Assembly (NCBI GenBank): GCA_964418595.1
Contig: CAYQMF010000137.1
Span: 1-16,333, forward strand
Source of the DNA: CAYQMF01 sp964418595
Lineage (GTDB): Bacteria > Planctomycetota > UBA1135 > UBA2386
DNA: 16,333 nucleotides
Reading direction: 5' to 3'
Each line of letters starts with the position of its first letter. Position 1 is the first letter of the stretch. The position numbers were made by a program, and so were the translations under genes. Below are positions 1-7,567 of the stretch, in pieces. Below the pieces are notes generated by a model. The model did not search any database. It saw nothing but the letters and a program-made list of their open reading frames with translations, and was not told where the DNA came from.

Positions 1-891
1 GCACAACGCCTCGCCGACGCGGCGTTGGAACTCGACCCTCGCGCGGCGCGCGCCCACGCCGCGCTCGGCCTGCGCGCGATGGCGCGCGCCCAGGCCGAGT
101 CGCCCCCGACGCTGCGGCTGTGGCGGCTCGCGGAGGGCAACCTGCGGCGTGCGGCCGCCCTCGCGCCGGCCGACGCCGACCTGCAGGTCGCTCTCGCGCG
201 CTTCTACGCCGCCGATGGACACAACCACGCCGCGCTCGACGTGCTCGATCGTCTGCTGGCGATGCAGCCAGAGCAACTCGCTGCCCTCCGCCTCGCCGCG
301 GTGCTCGCATATGAGGCCGCGGAGGAGCGGCGCGCGCGTACCTACCTCACCCGTCTGCTGGCGCACGAGCCGGGCAACGCGATCGCGTTGTATCGGCTGG
401 GGCAGTGCGAGGCGACCATCGCCGCGCGCGGCGCCGACGCCCAGGCACGCGCCGCCGGCTACGAGCGCGCGGCGACGGTGTTCTCGGCGTGCCACGAGCT
501 GGTCCCCGACGACGTCGAGGCGCTGCTGGGTGAGGCCGCGGCGCGTCTCGCGGCGTTCGAGCAGATCGGCAAGCGCGACGATCCGACGCAGTTGCGTCGC
601 GCGCTGGCGCGCTATCGCGAGGCGGCCGCCGTCGCTGCGATGCGCCCCGAGGGGTCGTTCGGCGAGGGCGTCGTGCACGAACTGCTCGGCGATGCGGACG
701 CCGCCGCCGGTGCGTACCGCCGCGCGCTGGCGGTCGACGCGAACTTCGTGGCCGCGCTGCTCAACCTCGGCGCGCTCCAAGCCGGCCGCGGCGACGCGGC
801 GGCGGCGAGGGCACTCTGGACGCGCGCACGCCGGCTCGCGGTGACTTCCGCGGAGGCGGGCGCCCTCGACAAGCTGCTCGCCGACGGCTGA
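1..891 (+). CDS. TPR-repeat protein, 5' end outside the window
   Basis: The reading frame is open from the first base of the window and already encodes TPR-like sequence (ending ALELDPRAARAHAALGL) before the first possible start, a TTG at 25, so the gene almost certainly begins upstream. The 296 visible residues are nearly all alpha-helical and Ala/Arg/Leu-rich. They contain several tetratricopeptide-like helix pairs with the usual pattern of a small residue, Tyr/Leu and a closing Asp/Glu-Pro, for example LDRLLAMQPEQLAALRLAAV, YLTRLLAHEPGNAIALYRLG and YRRALAVDANFVAALLNLG. No catalytic domain, signal peptide or membrane segment is visible in this part. TPR arrays act as protein-protein scaffolds; the partner cannot be told. 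In planctomycetes such repeats are often the C-terminal part of larger proteins, so an N-terminal domain may lie outside. It ends 18 bases from the stop of the convergent fabI. The TPR call is firm; the role is unknown. Confidence 0.8.
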   Translation, partial: AQRLADAALELDPRAARAHAALGLRAMARAQAESPPTLRLWRLAEGNLRRAAALAPADADLQVALARFYAADGHNHAALDVLDRLLAMQPEQLAALRLAAVLAYEAAEERRARTYLTRLLAHEPGNAIALYRLGQCEATIAARGADAQARAAGYERAATVFSACHELVPDDVEALLGEAAARLAAFEQIGKRDDPTQLRRALARYREAAAVAAMRPEGSFGEGVVHELLGDADAAAGAYRRALAVDANFVAALLNLGALQAGRGDAAAARALWTRARRLAVTSAEAGALDKLLADG

Positions 892-909
892 TGAGCGAGC
901 GGCGTTGGG

Positions 910-1683
910 CTACGCCCCCATCGCGCTGTAGCCGGCGTCCACGTACAGCACCTGTCCGGTGATCCCGCTCGCCATGTCCGACAGGAGGAAGCACGCCGCC
1001 GTGCCCACCTCGCGCTGCGTGATGTTGCGCTTCAGCGGCGCCTTGTCGCCCATCGTGTCGAGCAGGCTCGAGAAGTTCGACACGCCCATCGCCGACACCG
1101 TCTTCACCGGCCCCGCGGAGATGCAGTTGACGCGGATGTTCTTCGGCCCGAGGTCGTGCGCGAGGTAGCGCGTCGACGACTCCAGCGCCGCCTTCGCGAC
1201 ACCCATCACGTTGTAGCCGGGCACCACCTTCTCGCTGCCGTAGTAGCTCAGGCTCACGATCCCGCCCGCGCGCCCTTCCATCAGCGGCGCCGCCGCCCGC
1301 GCCGTCGAGATCAGCGAGTAGGCCGACACATGCTGGGCCAGCGCGTAGCCGTCCCACGAGGTCTCCGTGAAGCTGCCGCCCAGCTCCTCGCGCTTGGCGA
1401 ATGCGAGGCAGTGCACGAGCCCGTCGATCCCGCCGAGTTCGGCCTTCACGCCCGCGAAGAACGCGTCGATCTGGTCCGGCATCGTGACGTCGCACGGCGC
1501 CATGAACGGCCTCGCCGGCAGCTCCTCCGCCAGCTTGCGCACCGGTTCCTCCATGCGCTCGTTCTGGTAGTTGAGCGCCAGCTTCGCGCCGTGCTCGCTC
1601 AACACCTGCGCGATCCCCCAGGCGATGGAGCGCTTGTTGGCCACGCCGAGGATGACGACCGTCTTGCCGTTCATGAGAGACAT
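910..1683 (-). CDS. fabI: Enoyl-[acyl-carrier-protein] reductase (NADH), FabI
   Basis: FabI reduces trans-2-enoyl-ACP to acyl-ACP in the last step of each round of type II fatty-acid elongation, in the cytoplasm. The 257-residue protein has the usual length and the short-chain dehydrogenase fold. The nucleotide-binding loop is GVANKRSIAWGIA (residues 13-25). The catalytic Tyr-x6-Lys motif is YNVMGVAK (Tyr157, Lys164), with the second FabI tyrosine in SYYGSEK (Tyr147), followed by the conserved RVNCISAGPVKT stretch (184-195). I chose the ATG at 1683 because family members start a few residues before NGKTVVILGVANKRS; the in-frame GTG at 1773 would add 30 unlike residues, and ATG 1674 is a near alternative. 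No Shine-Dalgarno precedes it. A -10-like hexamer lies only 7 bases upstream. The gene is divergent from the RecD-like helicase gene and convergent with the TPR gene, so it appears to be transcribed alone. Confidence 0.96.
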   Translation of the reverse strand: MSLMNGKTVVILGVANKRSIAWGIAQVLSEHGAKLALNYQNERMEEPVRKLAEELPARPFMAPCDVTMPDQIDAFFAGVKAELGGIDGLVHCLAFAKREELGGSFTETSWDGYALAQHVSAYSLISTARAAAPLMEGRAGGIVSLSYYGSEKVVPGYNVMGVAKAALESSTRYLAHDLGPKNIRVNCISAGPVKTVSAMGVSNFSSLLDTMGDKAPLKRNITQREVGTAACFLLSDMASGITGQVLYVDAGYSAMGA

Positions 1684-1690
1684 GGCGGCG

Positions 1691-1696
1691 ATGGTA
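1691..1696 (-). promoter_or_regulatory. Possible -10 element of fabI
   Basis: The minus strand reads TACCAT, four of six matches to TATAAT, ending 7 bases before the fabI ATG. Transcription would then start at or next to the start codon, giving a leaderless message. No -35 TTGACA-like hexamer is seen at the proper spacing, so the call is weak. Confidence 0.22.
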
Positions 1697-1765
1697 GCGG
1701 CGGTGCGGAGCGGAAGCGCGTGCCGGCTCGGGTAGCCTGCGCACAGGCCCGCTGCGTACGACCGG

Positions 1766-2905
1766 GTGCTCACGTGGGCGAAGTCACGCGCGCCGTTGCT
1801 GCGCCTGGGCTACGCGGGCACGGGCAAGTCGACGCTGGTGGGGCTGCTGGCGCGCGAGCTCGGGGCGGCGGGTGAGGTGGGGTTCTGCGCATTCACCGGC
1901 AAGGCCACGAGCGTCCTGCGGCGAAAGCTCGCCGACGCCGGCGTGCAGGTCGGGCCGGAGGCGTGCAACACGATCCACGGGCTGATGTACGAGCCGGAAG
2001 TCGACCGAGACACCGGACGCGTGTTGCGGTGGAAGCGGCGCCCTTCTCTCGGCGTGCGGCTGCTCGTCGTCGACGAGGCCTCCATGTTGGGGGCGGAGCT
2101 CCTCGCCGAGCTGCGCGGGTACGGGGTCAAGCTGCTGTTGATCGGTGATCACGGCCAGTTGCCCCCGGTCGGTGAAGAACGCGGGCCGATGGCGAACCCG
2201 GACGTGGAGCTTCGCGAGATCCACCGGCAGGCCGCGGGCAACCCCATCATCGGCCTGTCGGCGGAGATCCGCGCCAGCGGGCGCATTCCCGTCGGGGCGT
2301 CGCCACCGGGCATCTTGCGCATCGCGCAAGAGGATCTCGGCGCGTTCGTGCGCGACGCGTTCCCGGAACCCGCGCGCACCGACGAGACCGTCGTGCTCTG
2401 CCGCGTCAACCGCGCCCGCGTCGAGCTGAACGCGCTCGTCCGGGCGTGTGTCGGCCTGGGCGGGGCACCGCTCGTGTCGCAGGATCGCATCGTCTGCCTG
2501 CGCAACACGACCGTGGGCGGCTGGCGGATCGCGAACGGTTGGCGCGGAGTCGTCGAGACGGCGGCGCCGGACGGCGATCACTTCCTGCGCTGCACCATCC
2601 GGCTCGACGACGAAGGCCTGCGTGTGAAGGACGCCCGCGTGCCCCTCGCCCAGCTCGGTTGCGAACACACCTTCGACGCCTTCTCCGACCTGCCCGGCAA
2701 CCTGCGGAGCTGGGACGAGGCAGGCATCCTGGTCGACCACGGCTACGCGCTCACCGTCCACAAGGCGCAGGGGAGCCAGTGGCGGCGCGTCGTCGTGTGC
2801 GTGCCGCCGGAGCCGGACAAGACGTGGCTCTACACGGCGGTCACGCGCGCGGAGGAGGAGCTGGTCCTCGTGGAGACGCCGCGCCTCGTTGCGCGGCGCG
2901 CCTGA
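1766..2905 (+). CDS. RecD/Dda-like superfamily 1 DNA helicase (AAA family ATPase)
   Basis: This is a small ATP-dependent helicase of the RecD2/Dda type, expected to unwind DNA 5' to 3' in repair or recombination. The motifs run in order: Walker A GYAGTGKST (15-23), motif Ia AFTGKAT (42-48), Walker B VVDEAS (101-106), motif III GDHGQLPP (127-134), EIHRQAAGNPI (151-161), and the C-terminal UvrD_C_2 part with LTVHKAQGSQW (329-339) and YTAVTRAEEEL (356-366). At 379 residues it is a bare helicase core without the N-terminal domains of RecD2. The GTG at 1766 is the first start in frame after the TAG at 1733-1735, but it leaves only 14 residues before Walker A and no Q-motif. The codons just before it (PAAYDRV) also look coding, so the true start may lie further upstream in another frame. 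It is divergent from fabI and convergent with mutY. Family is sure; exact role and start are not. Confidence 0.9.
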   Translation: MLTWAKSRAPLLRLGYAGTGKSTLVGLLARELGAAGEVGFCAFTGKATSVLRRKLADAGVQVGPEACNTIHGLMYEPEVDRDTGRVLRWKRRPSLGVRLLVVDEASMLGAELLAELRGYGVKLLLIGDHGQLPPVGEERGPMANPDVELREIHRQAAGNPIIGLSAEIRASGRIPVGASPPGILRIAQEDLGAFVRDAFPEPARTDETVVLCRVNRARVELNALVRACVGLGGAPLVSQDRIVCLRNTTVGGWRIANGWRGVVETAAPDGDHFLRCTIRLDDEGLRVKDARVPLAQLGCEHTFDAFSDLPGNLRSWDEAGILVDHGYALTVHKAQGSQWRRVVVCVPPEPDKTWLYTAVTRAEEELVLVETPRLVARRA

Positions 2906-2990
2906 CGCGGCAGTCTCAGGAGGACATCGGCTCCACGCCGTTGGTCCCCACCCTCGGCGGTGGCGGGCGCGCCTCGCGGAATCGCCCGAT

Positions 2991-4028
2991 TCACCCCCGC
3001 CGCATCGCCTTGCGCGCGAGCGTCGTCCACGCGGCGTCGGGGGCGGCGGCGACCAACGTGGTGGGGACACGCCCGCGCAGCTCGCCGGCATGCACGCTCG
3101 CGGTGATCCGGTGGTGCGTGATCCCGTGCCGCACGCTGGCCAGAACCTCCGCGCGCACCACGACCACCCCCTTGCCCAACGCGCCATCGAGCCTCGCCTG
3201 CAGCGCCGCGCCGTCCGCCACGTCGACCAGCGGCCCCGGGCCCAGCAGGTCCAACTGCCCCGCGTTGATCGCGCCGTCGGGGACGCGCTGGCCGAGGACG
3301 TTGCCGCCCGCCACGCGCACCAGCGCCACGCGCGTGCGCACGTCGACCATGGCCTTCTTCGCGGGCAGCACGGGCAGCTCGCTCTGTCTCCCTGTGCGAC
3401 GGGCGACGCAGTCCGCGGTCAGCGGGCACACGAGGCAGCGGGGCGAGCGCGGCGTGCACACGGTGGCGCCGAGGTCCATCACGGCCTGGTTGAAGTCGCC
3501 GGGTCGCGCGCGATCCAGTTCGCGGAGCACCGCCTCCCGCACCGCCGCGGCGCCGGCGCTGCCCTTCACCATCGCTTCGATGCCGAAGTACCTCGCGAAC
3601 ACGCGCTCGACGTTGCCGTCGATCGCCGGTAGCGCGCGGCCGAAGGCAATCGAGCCGATCGCGCCGCGCGTGTAGGCGCCGACTCCCGGCAACGTCCCCA
3701 GCGCGTCTGGATCCTCCGGCACCGTGCCGCCGTACTCCGCCACGACCACCTTCGCGCCGTCGCGCAGCAGGCGCGCGCGCCGGTAGTAGCCGAGCCCGCG
3801 CCACGCGCGGAGCAACTCCTCGTCGTCGACCGCCGCCCACGCCGCGGGCGTGGGGTAGCTCGCCATGAAGCGCTGGAACGCCTCGCGCACCGCCTCGACC
3901 CGCGTCTGCTGGAGCATGATCTCCGAGACCCAGGTGGCCCAAGGGTCACCGATGTCGCGCCACGGCAGGTCGCGGCGATGCGCGTCGTACCAGCGCAGCA
4001 GGCGCGCGGCGACGCCCGGCGAGGTCAC
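2991..4028 (-). CDS. mutY: A/G-specific adenine glycosylase, MutY
   Basis: MutY removes adenine mispaired with 8-oxoguanine in base-excision repair. The 345-residue protein is of usual length. The N-terminal endonuclease III-like domain carries the catalytic Glu36 in SEIMLQQT, the helix-hairpin-helix LPGVGAYTRGAI (113-124) and the catalytic Asp137 in AIDGNVERVFARYFG. A 4Fe-4S cluster loop with spacing C-x6-C-x2-C-x5-C is complete (Cys191, 198, 201, 207). The C-terminal third is the NUDIX-like 8-oxoG recognition domain with the VRHGITHHRI stretch (299-308), which matches the family's H-x-F/I-T-H signature. The start is a GTG 10 bases after the stop of the CinA-type gene on the same strand; the two are probably co-transcribed. 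No good Shine-Dalgarno is visible, so coupling to the upstream gene is likely. It is convergent with the helicase gene, 85 bases away. Confidence 0.95.
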   Translation of the reverse strand: MTSPGVAARLLRWYDAHRRDLPWRDIGDPWATWVSEIMLQQTRVEAVREAFQRFMASYPTPAAWAAVDDEELLRAWRGLGYYRRARLLRDGAKVVVAEYGGTVPEDPDALGTLPGVGAYTRGAIGSIAFGRALPAIDGNVERVFARYFGIEAMVKGSAGAAAVREAVLRELDRARPGDFNQAVMDLGATVCTPRSPRCLVCPLTADCVARRTGRQSELPVLPAKKAMVDVRTRVALVRVAGGNVLGQRVPDGAINAGQLDLLGPGPLVDVADGAALQARLDGALGKGVVVVRAEVLASVRHGITHHRITASVHAGELRGRVPTTLVAAAPDAAWTTLARKAMRRG

Positions 4029-4038
4029 GGCGATCCGG

Positions 4039-4869
4039 TCACAGATCGACGTTGTCGCCGGACGCCTGCGCCAGCTCGACGCCGAGCCGCGCCCGCAGAT
4101 CCGCCTCGGCGCGGTCGAGCAGGTCGTCGAGGGCGCGCGCGTCGGTGCCTTCGCCGAAGAGGTTGATCCGGATGGTCATGTCCTCTTCCGTGCCGTGCCG
4201 GATCGTGCGAGTGCTGACGCCGGGGAACCGCCGCGCGTGGTCGGCGAGCACGCGCGCGATCGCCGACTCGTCGCGCCCGCCGTACTCCACGGCCCGCGTC
4301 TTGCGCACCGACCCGGCCCCGGCTTCGCGCAGCATCGGCGCAATGTGCAGGGAGAACAGGCGCTGCATCTCCTCCGGCACGCCCGGCAGGAGGATGAAGG
4401 TCGTCCCCTTGGACTCGAGGATGCAGGCCGGACCGGCGCCGATGGGGTTCTCGAGCAGGCGCGTGCCCTTGGGCACCTGCGCCATGCGCAGTCGCGAGGG
4501 GTTCATGGCGGGATCGTGGGTCACGCCCTTGGCGTGCAAGCGGCGGAAGGCGATCTCGATCATCTTGACCGCCTCCGTGCTCTCGCCGAGCGGGCAGCCC
4601 GTGACCTCGGCCACGGCGTCGCGCGTGATGTCGTCGTAGGCCGGGCCGAGCCCGCCCGTGCAGAACACGTAGTTGGGCTTCGTGGCGAGAGCCGCGCGCA
4701 GGGCGCTGGCCATCTCCTCGAGCACGCCGTCGACGGTCTGGATCGAGCGGACCTTGATCCCCTGATCGCTCAGGCGGGTGGCGATGTAGTGCGCGTTGCG
4801 GTCGAGGACGATGCCCTCGAGCAGCTCGCGACCTACGCAGAAGATCCAGGCGGACTTGTTCTGAGGCAC
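4039..4869 (-). CDS. CinA N-terminal-type (molybdopterin-binding-like domain) protein
   Basis: The protein matches the COG1058 domain of CinA. Characterised relatives act as ADP-ribose pyrophosphatases in nucleotide clean-up; the fold is shared with MoeA/MogA, though the molybdopterin name is historical. Visible signatures are GRELLEGIVLDRNAHYIA (13-30), TGGLGPAYDDITRDAVAE (71-88), NPIGAGPACI (141-150) and LPGVPEEM (161-168). At 276 residues it has the N-terminal domain and the linker domain only. The C-terminal nicotinamide-mononucleotide amidase domain (COG1546/PncC) of full-length CinA is absent, so NMN deamidation is not expected from it. The GTG start at 4869 is supported by a GAGG on the minus strand 8 bases upstream. 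It is the first gene of a probable cinA-mutY unit and diverges from gyrA. Family call is good; substrate is inferred. Confidence 0.88.
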   Translation of the reverse strand: MPQNKSAWIFCVGRELLEGIVLDRNAHYIATRLSDQGIKVRSIQTVDGVLEEMASALRAALATKPNYVFCTGGLGPAYDDITRDAVAEVTGCPLGESTEAVKMIEIAFRRLHAKGVTHDPAMNPSRLRMAQVPKGTRLLENPIGAGPACILESKGTTFILLPGVPEEMQRLFSLHIAPMLREAGAGSVRKTRAVEYGGRDESAIARVLADHARRFPGVSTRTIRHGTEEDMTIRINLFGEGTDARALDDLLDRAEADLRARLGVELAQASGDNVDL

Positions 4870-4877
4870 TGTATTGA

Positions 4878-4881
4878 CCTC
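4878..4881 (-). promoter_or_regulatory. Shine-Dalgarno of the CinA-type gene
   Basis: The minus strand reads GAGG 8 bases before the GTG start at 4869. It is one of only two clear ribosome-binding sites in the window and decides the start of this gene. Confidence 0.55.
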
Positions 4882-4943
4882 GGCTTTCTCTTGGCGTCGG
4901 TGCCGGCATCCTCGCCGGCCGTCTCGGACGACGCAACATAGCA

Positions 4944-4959
4944 GGCGGCGGCCGCCGCC
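4944..4959. repeat. 16-bp perfect GC palindrome in the cinA/gyrA divergent gap
   Basis: The sequence ggcggcggccgccgcc is its own reverse complement. It lies in the 225-base gap (4870-5094) between the divergent CinA-type gene and gyrA, where promoters for both must sit. It could be an operator, but a palindrome of this length is not rare by chance at such high G+C. I see no convincing sigma-70 promoter hexamers around it. Confidence 0.35.
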
Positions 4960-5094
4960 GAGCGGGTCGTCTCAAATCGTGCGCGCCATCGCGACCGGGC
5001 GGCCGCAACCCAAAGGGTAGGGTTCGCGATCCCCGAGGTTGAAGGCCGTCCACCCCGCCGCGAAGATGCGCGTTCTCAACCGCCCACCGACCGC

Positions 5095-7551
5095 ATGACC
5101 GAGACCACGCCGCCGCCCGGCACGCCCGACCAGCCGCAGATCCTGCTCGAGAAGGAGATGCAGGAGAGCTACCTCACGTACTCGATGAGCGTGATCTACA
5201 GTCGCGCTCTGCCGGACGTGCGCGACGGGTTGAAGCCGAGCCAACGCCGCATCCTCGTGGCGATGGACGACCTGAACCTCGGGCCGCGCGCCAAGCACCG
5301 CAAGTGCGCCAAGATCTGCGGCGACACGTCGGGCAACTACCACCCGCACGGCGAGTCGGTGATCTATCCGACGCTGGTCGGCATGGCGCAGCCCTTCACC
5401 CTGCGCTACCCGCTGGTCGACAGCCAGGGCAACTTCGGCGCCATCGACGGCAGCCCGCCGGCGGCGATGCGCTACACCGAAGCGCGCATGGCGCACCCCA
5501 CGGTGCACATGCTGGAGGACCGCGACCAGGAGACCGTCGACCAGCGCCTCAACTACGACGGGTCGCGCTACGAACCCGTGGTGCTGCCGGGCCGCTTCCC
5601 GAACCTGTTGTGCAACGGCTCGACCGGCATCGCGGTGGGCATGGCGACCAGCCTGCCGCCGCACAACCTGCGCGAGGTCGCGGCCGCGCTCTACATGCTC
5701 CTCGACAACGAGGACGTGACCGTCGACGAGCTGCTGAGCGTGATGCACGGACCGGACTTCCCGACCGGCGGCACGATCATGGGCCGCTCCGGCGTGCAGA
5801 ACGCCTACCGCTCCGGGCGCGGCGCGGTCATCGTGCGCGCCAAGTACCACATCGAGGACCGCGGCAAGCGCAAGCTGATCGTGTTCACGGAGGTGCCGTA
5901 CCAGGTCAAGACCAACACGATCCTGGAGCGCATCGCCTACCTGGCCAAGAACGACCAGCTCGAGGGCGTCGCCGACATCAACGACGAGTCCAGCTCGCGC
6001 GTGGGCCTGCGCCTCGTCGTCGAGCTGAAGCGTGGCGTCGAAGACGAGTCGGTGACGATCAACCAGCTCTTCAAGCTGACGCCGCTGCAGAGCAAGTTCT
6101 CGATCATGAACCTGGCGATCGACCGCGGGCAGCCGCGGACGCTGGGCTTCAAGCCGTTGCTCGAGGCCTACCGGGATCACCGCCTCGATGTCATCACCCG
6201 GCGCACGCGCTTCCAGCTGCGCAAGGCCGAGGAGCGCCTGCACATCATCGACGGTCTGCGCATCGCGGTGCGCAACATCGACGAGGTGGTGCAGACCATC
6301 AAGACGTCGGCCAACCCGGAGGAGGCGCGCATCCGCCTGATGGATCGCTTCTCGCTCAGCGAGATCCAGGCGCGCGCGATCCTCGACATGCGCCTCGCCC
6401 GGCTGACCGGCCTCGAGATCGAGAAGCTCGAGGAGGAGTTCCGGGAGGTCACCGAGAAGATCGCCTGGTTCAAGCGCATCCTCGCCGAGCACAAGCTGCG
6501 CCTCGACATCATCCGCAAGGAGATGGAAGAGCTGGTGGCGCAGAGCGGCGACGAGCGACGCACCCAGCTCTCCGACGAGGAGGTCGGCGACTTCATCGCC
6601 GAGGACCTCATCGCCGAGGAGATGATGGTCGTGACGGCGAGCCACGAGGGCTACGTCAAGCGCACTGCCCTCGACCAGTACCGCAGCCAGAACCGGGGCG
6701 GCAAGGGCATCGCCGGCGCGGAGACCAAGGAAGGCGACTTCCTGGAGCACCTCTTCGTCGCCAGCACGCACGACTACATCCTCTTCTTCAGCGACCGCGG
6801 TCGCGTGTACTGGCGCAAGGTGTTCGCGCTGCCGCTGTTCGGCCGCGCCGCCAAGGGCCGCGCGCTCGCCAACGTGCTCGACATGCAGCCGGGCGAGCGG
6901 ATCACCTCGGTCCTGCGCGTCGACACGTTCGAGGGCGAGCGCTACCTCGCCACCGCCACCGCCAAAGGCCTCATCAAGAAGACCGACCTCGCCGCCTACA
7001 GCCGGCCGCGCGAGAAGGGCATCATCGCGCTCGGCCTGGAAGACGACGATCGCCTGATCGGCGTGCGCCTGTGCAAGCCGGGCGACACCATCCTGCTCGG
7101 CACTGCCGACGGGATGGCGATCCGCTTCGCGGAGTCCGACGTGCGCTCGATGGGGCGCTCGGCCTACGGCGTGCGCGGCATCAAGCTCAGCGAGGGCGAC
7201 TCGGTGGTCGGCATGGCGGTGCCCGCGGAGGGCGAGTCGGTGCTGACCATCTGCGAGAACGGCTACGGCAAGCGCACCGCGGCCGAGGAGTACCGGGCGC
7301 AGGGCCGCGGCGGCCAGGGCCTCATCGACATCCGCACCACGGAGCGCAACGGCAAGGTCGTGGCGCTGGCGGCGGTGAGCGACAAGGACGAGGTGATGAT
7401 GATCACGCGCCTCGGCCAGATCGTGCGCACGCCCGCCGACCAGATCAGCAAGATCGGTCGCAACACGCAGGGTGTGCGCTGCATCTCGTTCAAGGGCGAG
7501 GACGACTCCCTGGTGTCGTTCACCAAGGTCCCGTCGGAGGACGTCGGCTAG
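5095..7551 (+). CDS. gyrA: DNA gyrase subunit A
   Basis: GyrA is the breaking-and-rejoining subunit of gyrase, which with GyrB introduces negative supercoils using ATP. The protein has 818 residues. The active-site pair is Arg126-Tyr127 in PPAAMRYTEARM. The quinolone-determining stretch is YHPHGESVIYPTLVGMAQ (82-99); it keeps the serine equivalent to E. coli Ser83 (Ser88) but has proline (Pro92) where E. coli has Asp87. The GyrA box QNRGGKG (532-538) marks it as gyrase rather than ParC/topo IV, and repeated beta-pinwheel blades follow to the end. The acidic tail of E. coli GyrA is missing. The ATG at 5095 begins close to the conserved ILLEKEMQESYLTYSMSVI. No Shine-Dalgarno precedes it; a ten-codon frame ending in an ATGA overlap does. 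GyrB is not in the window. It heads a probable operon with the next three genes. Confidence 0.97.
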   Translation: MTETTPPPGTPDQPQILLEKEMQESYLTYSMSVIYSRALPDVRDGLKPSQRRILVAMDDLNLGPRAKHRKCAKICGDTSGNYHPHGESVIYPTLVGMAQPFTLRYPLVDSQGNFGAIDGSPPAAMRYTEARMAHPTVHMLEDRDQETVDQRLNYDGSRYEPVVLPGRFPNLLCNGSTGIAVGMATSLPPHNLREVAAALYMLLDNEDVTVDELLSVMHGPDFPTGGTIMGRSGVQNAYRSGRGAVIVRAKYHIEDRGKRKLIVFTEVPYQVKTNTILERIAYLAKNDQLEGVADINDESSSRVGLRLVVELKRGVEDESVTINQLFKLTPLQSKFSIMNLAIDRGQPRTLGFKPLLEAYRDHRLDVITRRTRFQLRKAEERLHIIDGLRIAVRNIDEVVQTIKTSANPEEARIRLMDRFSLSEIQARAILDMRLARLTGLEIEKLEEEFREVTEKIAWFKRILAEHKLRLDIIRKEMEELVAQSGDERRTQLSDEEVGDFIAEDLIAEEMMVVTASHEGYVKRTALDQYRSQNRGGKGIAGAETKEGDFLEHLFVASTHDYILFFSDRGRVYWRKVFALPLFGRAAKGRALANVLDMQPGERITSVLRVDTFEGERYLATATAKGLIKKTDLAAYSRPREKGIIALGLEDDDRLIGVRLCKPGDTILLGTADGMAIRFAESDVRSMGRSAYGVRGIKLSEGDSVVGMAVPAEGESVLTICENGYGKRTAAEEYRAQGRGGQGLIDIRTTERNGKVVALAAVSDKDEVMMITRLGQIVRTPADQISKIGRNTQGVRCISFKGEDDSLVSFTKVPSEDVG

Positions 7552-7567
7552 CGCCGCGGCGCGACCA

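Noticed and set aside
901..916. Hairpin ggcgt/acgcc over the fabI stop, between the TPR gene and fabI.
   Set aside because: A 5-bp stem without a T-run is too weak to call a terminator.
2948..2963. Hairpin ccacc/ggtgg in the convergent gap between the helicase gene and mutY.
   Set aside because: The stem has only 5 bp and no T-run; it is expected often by chance at this G+C.
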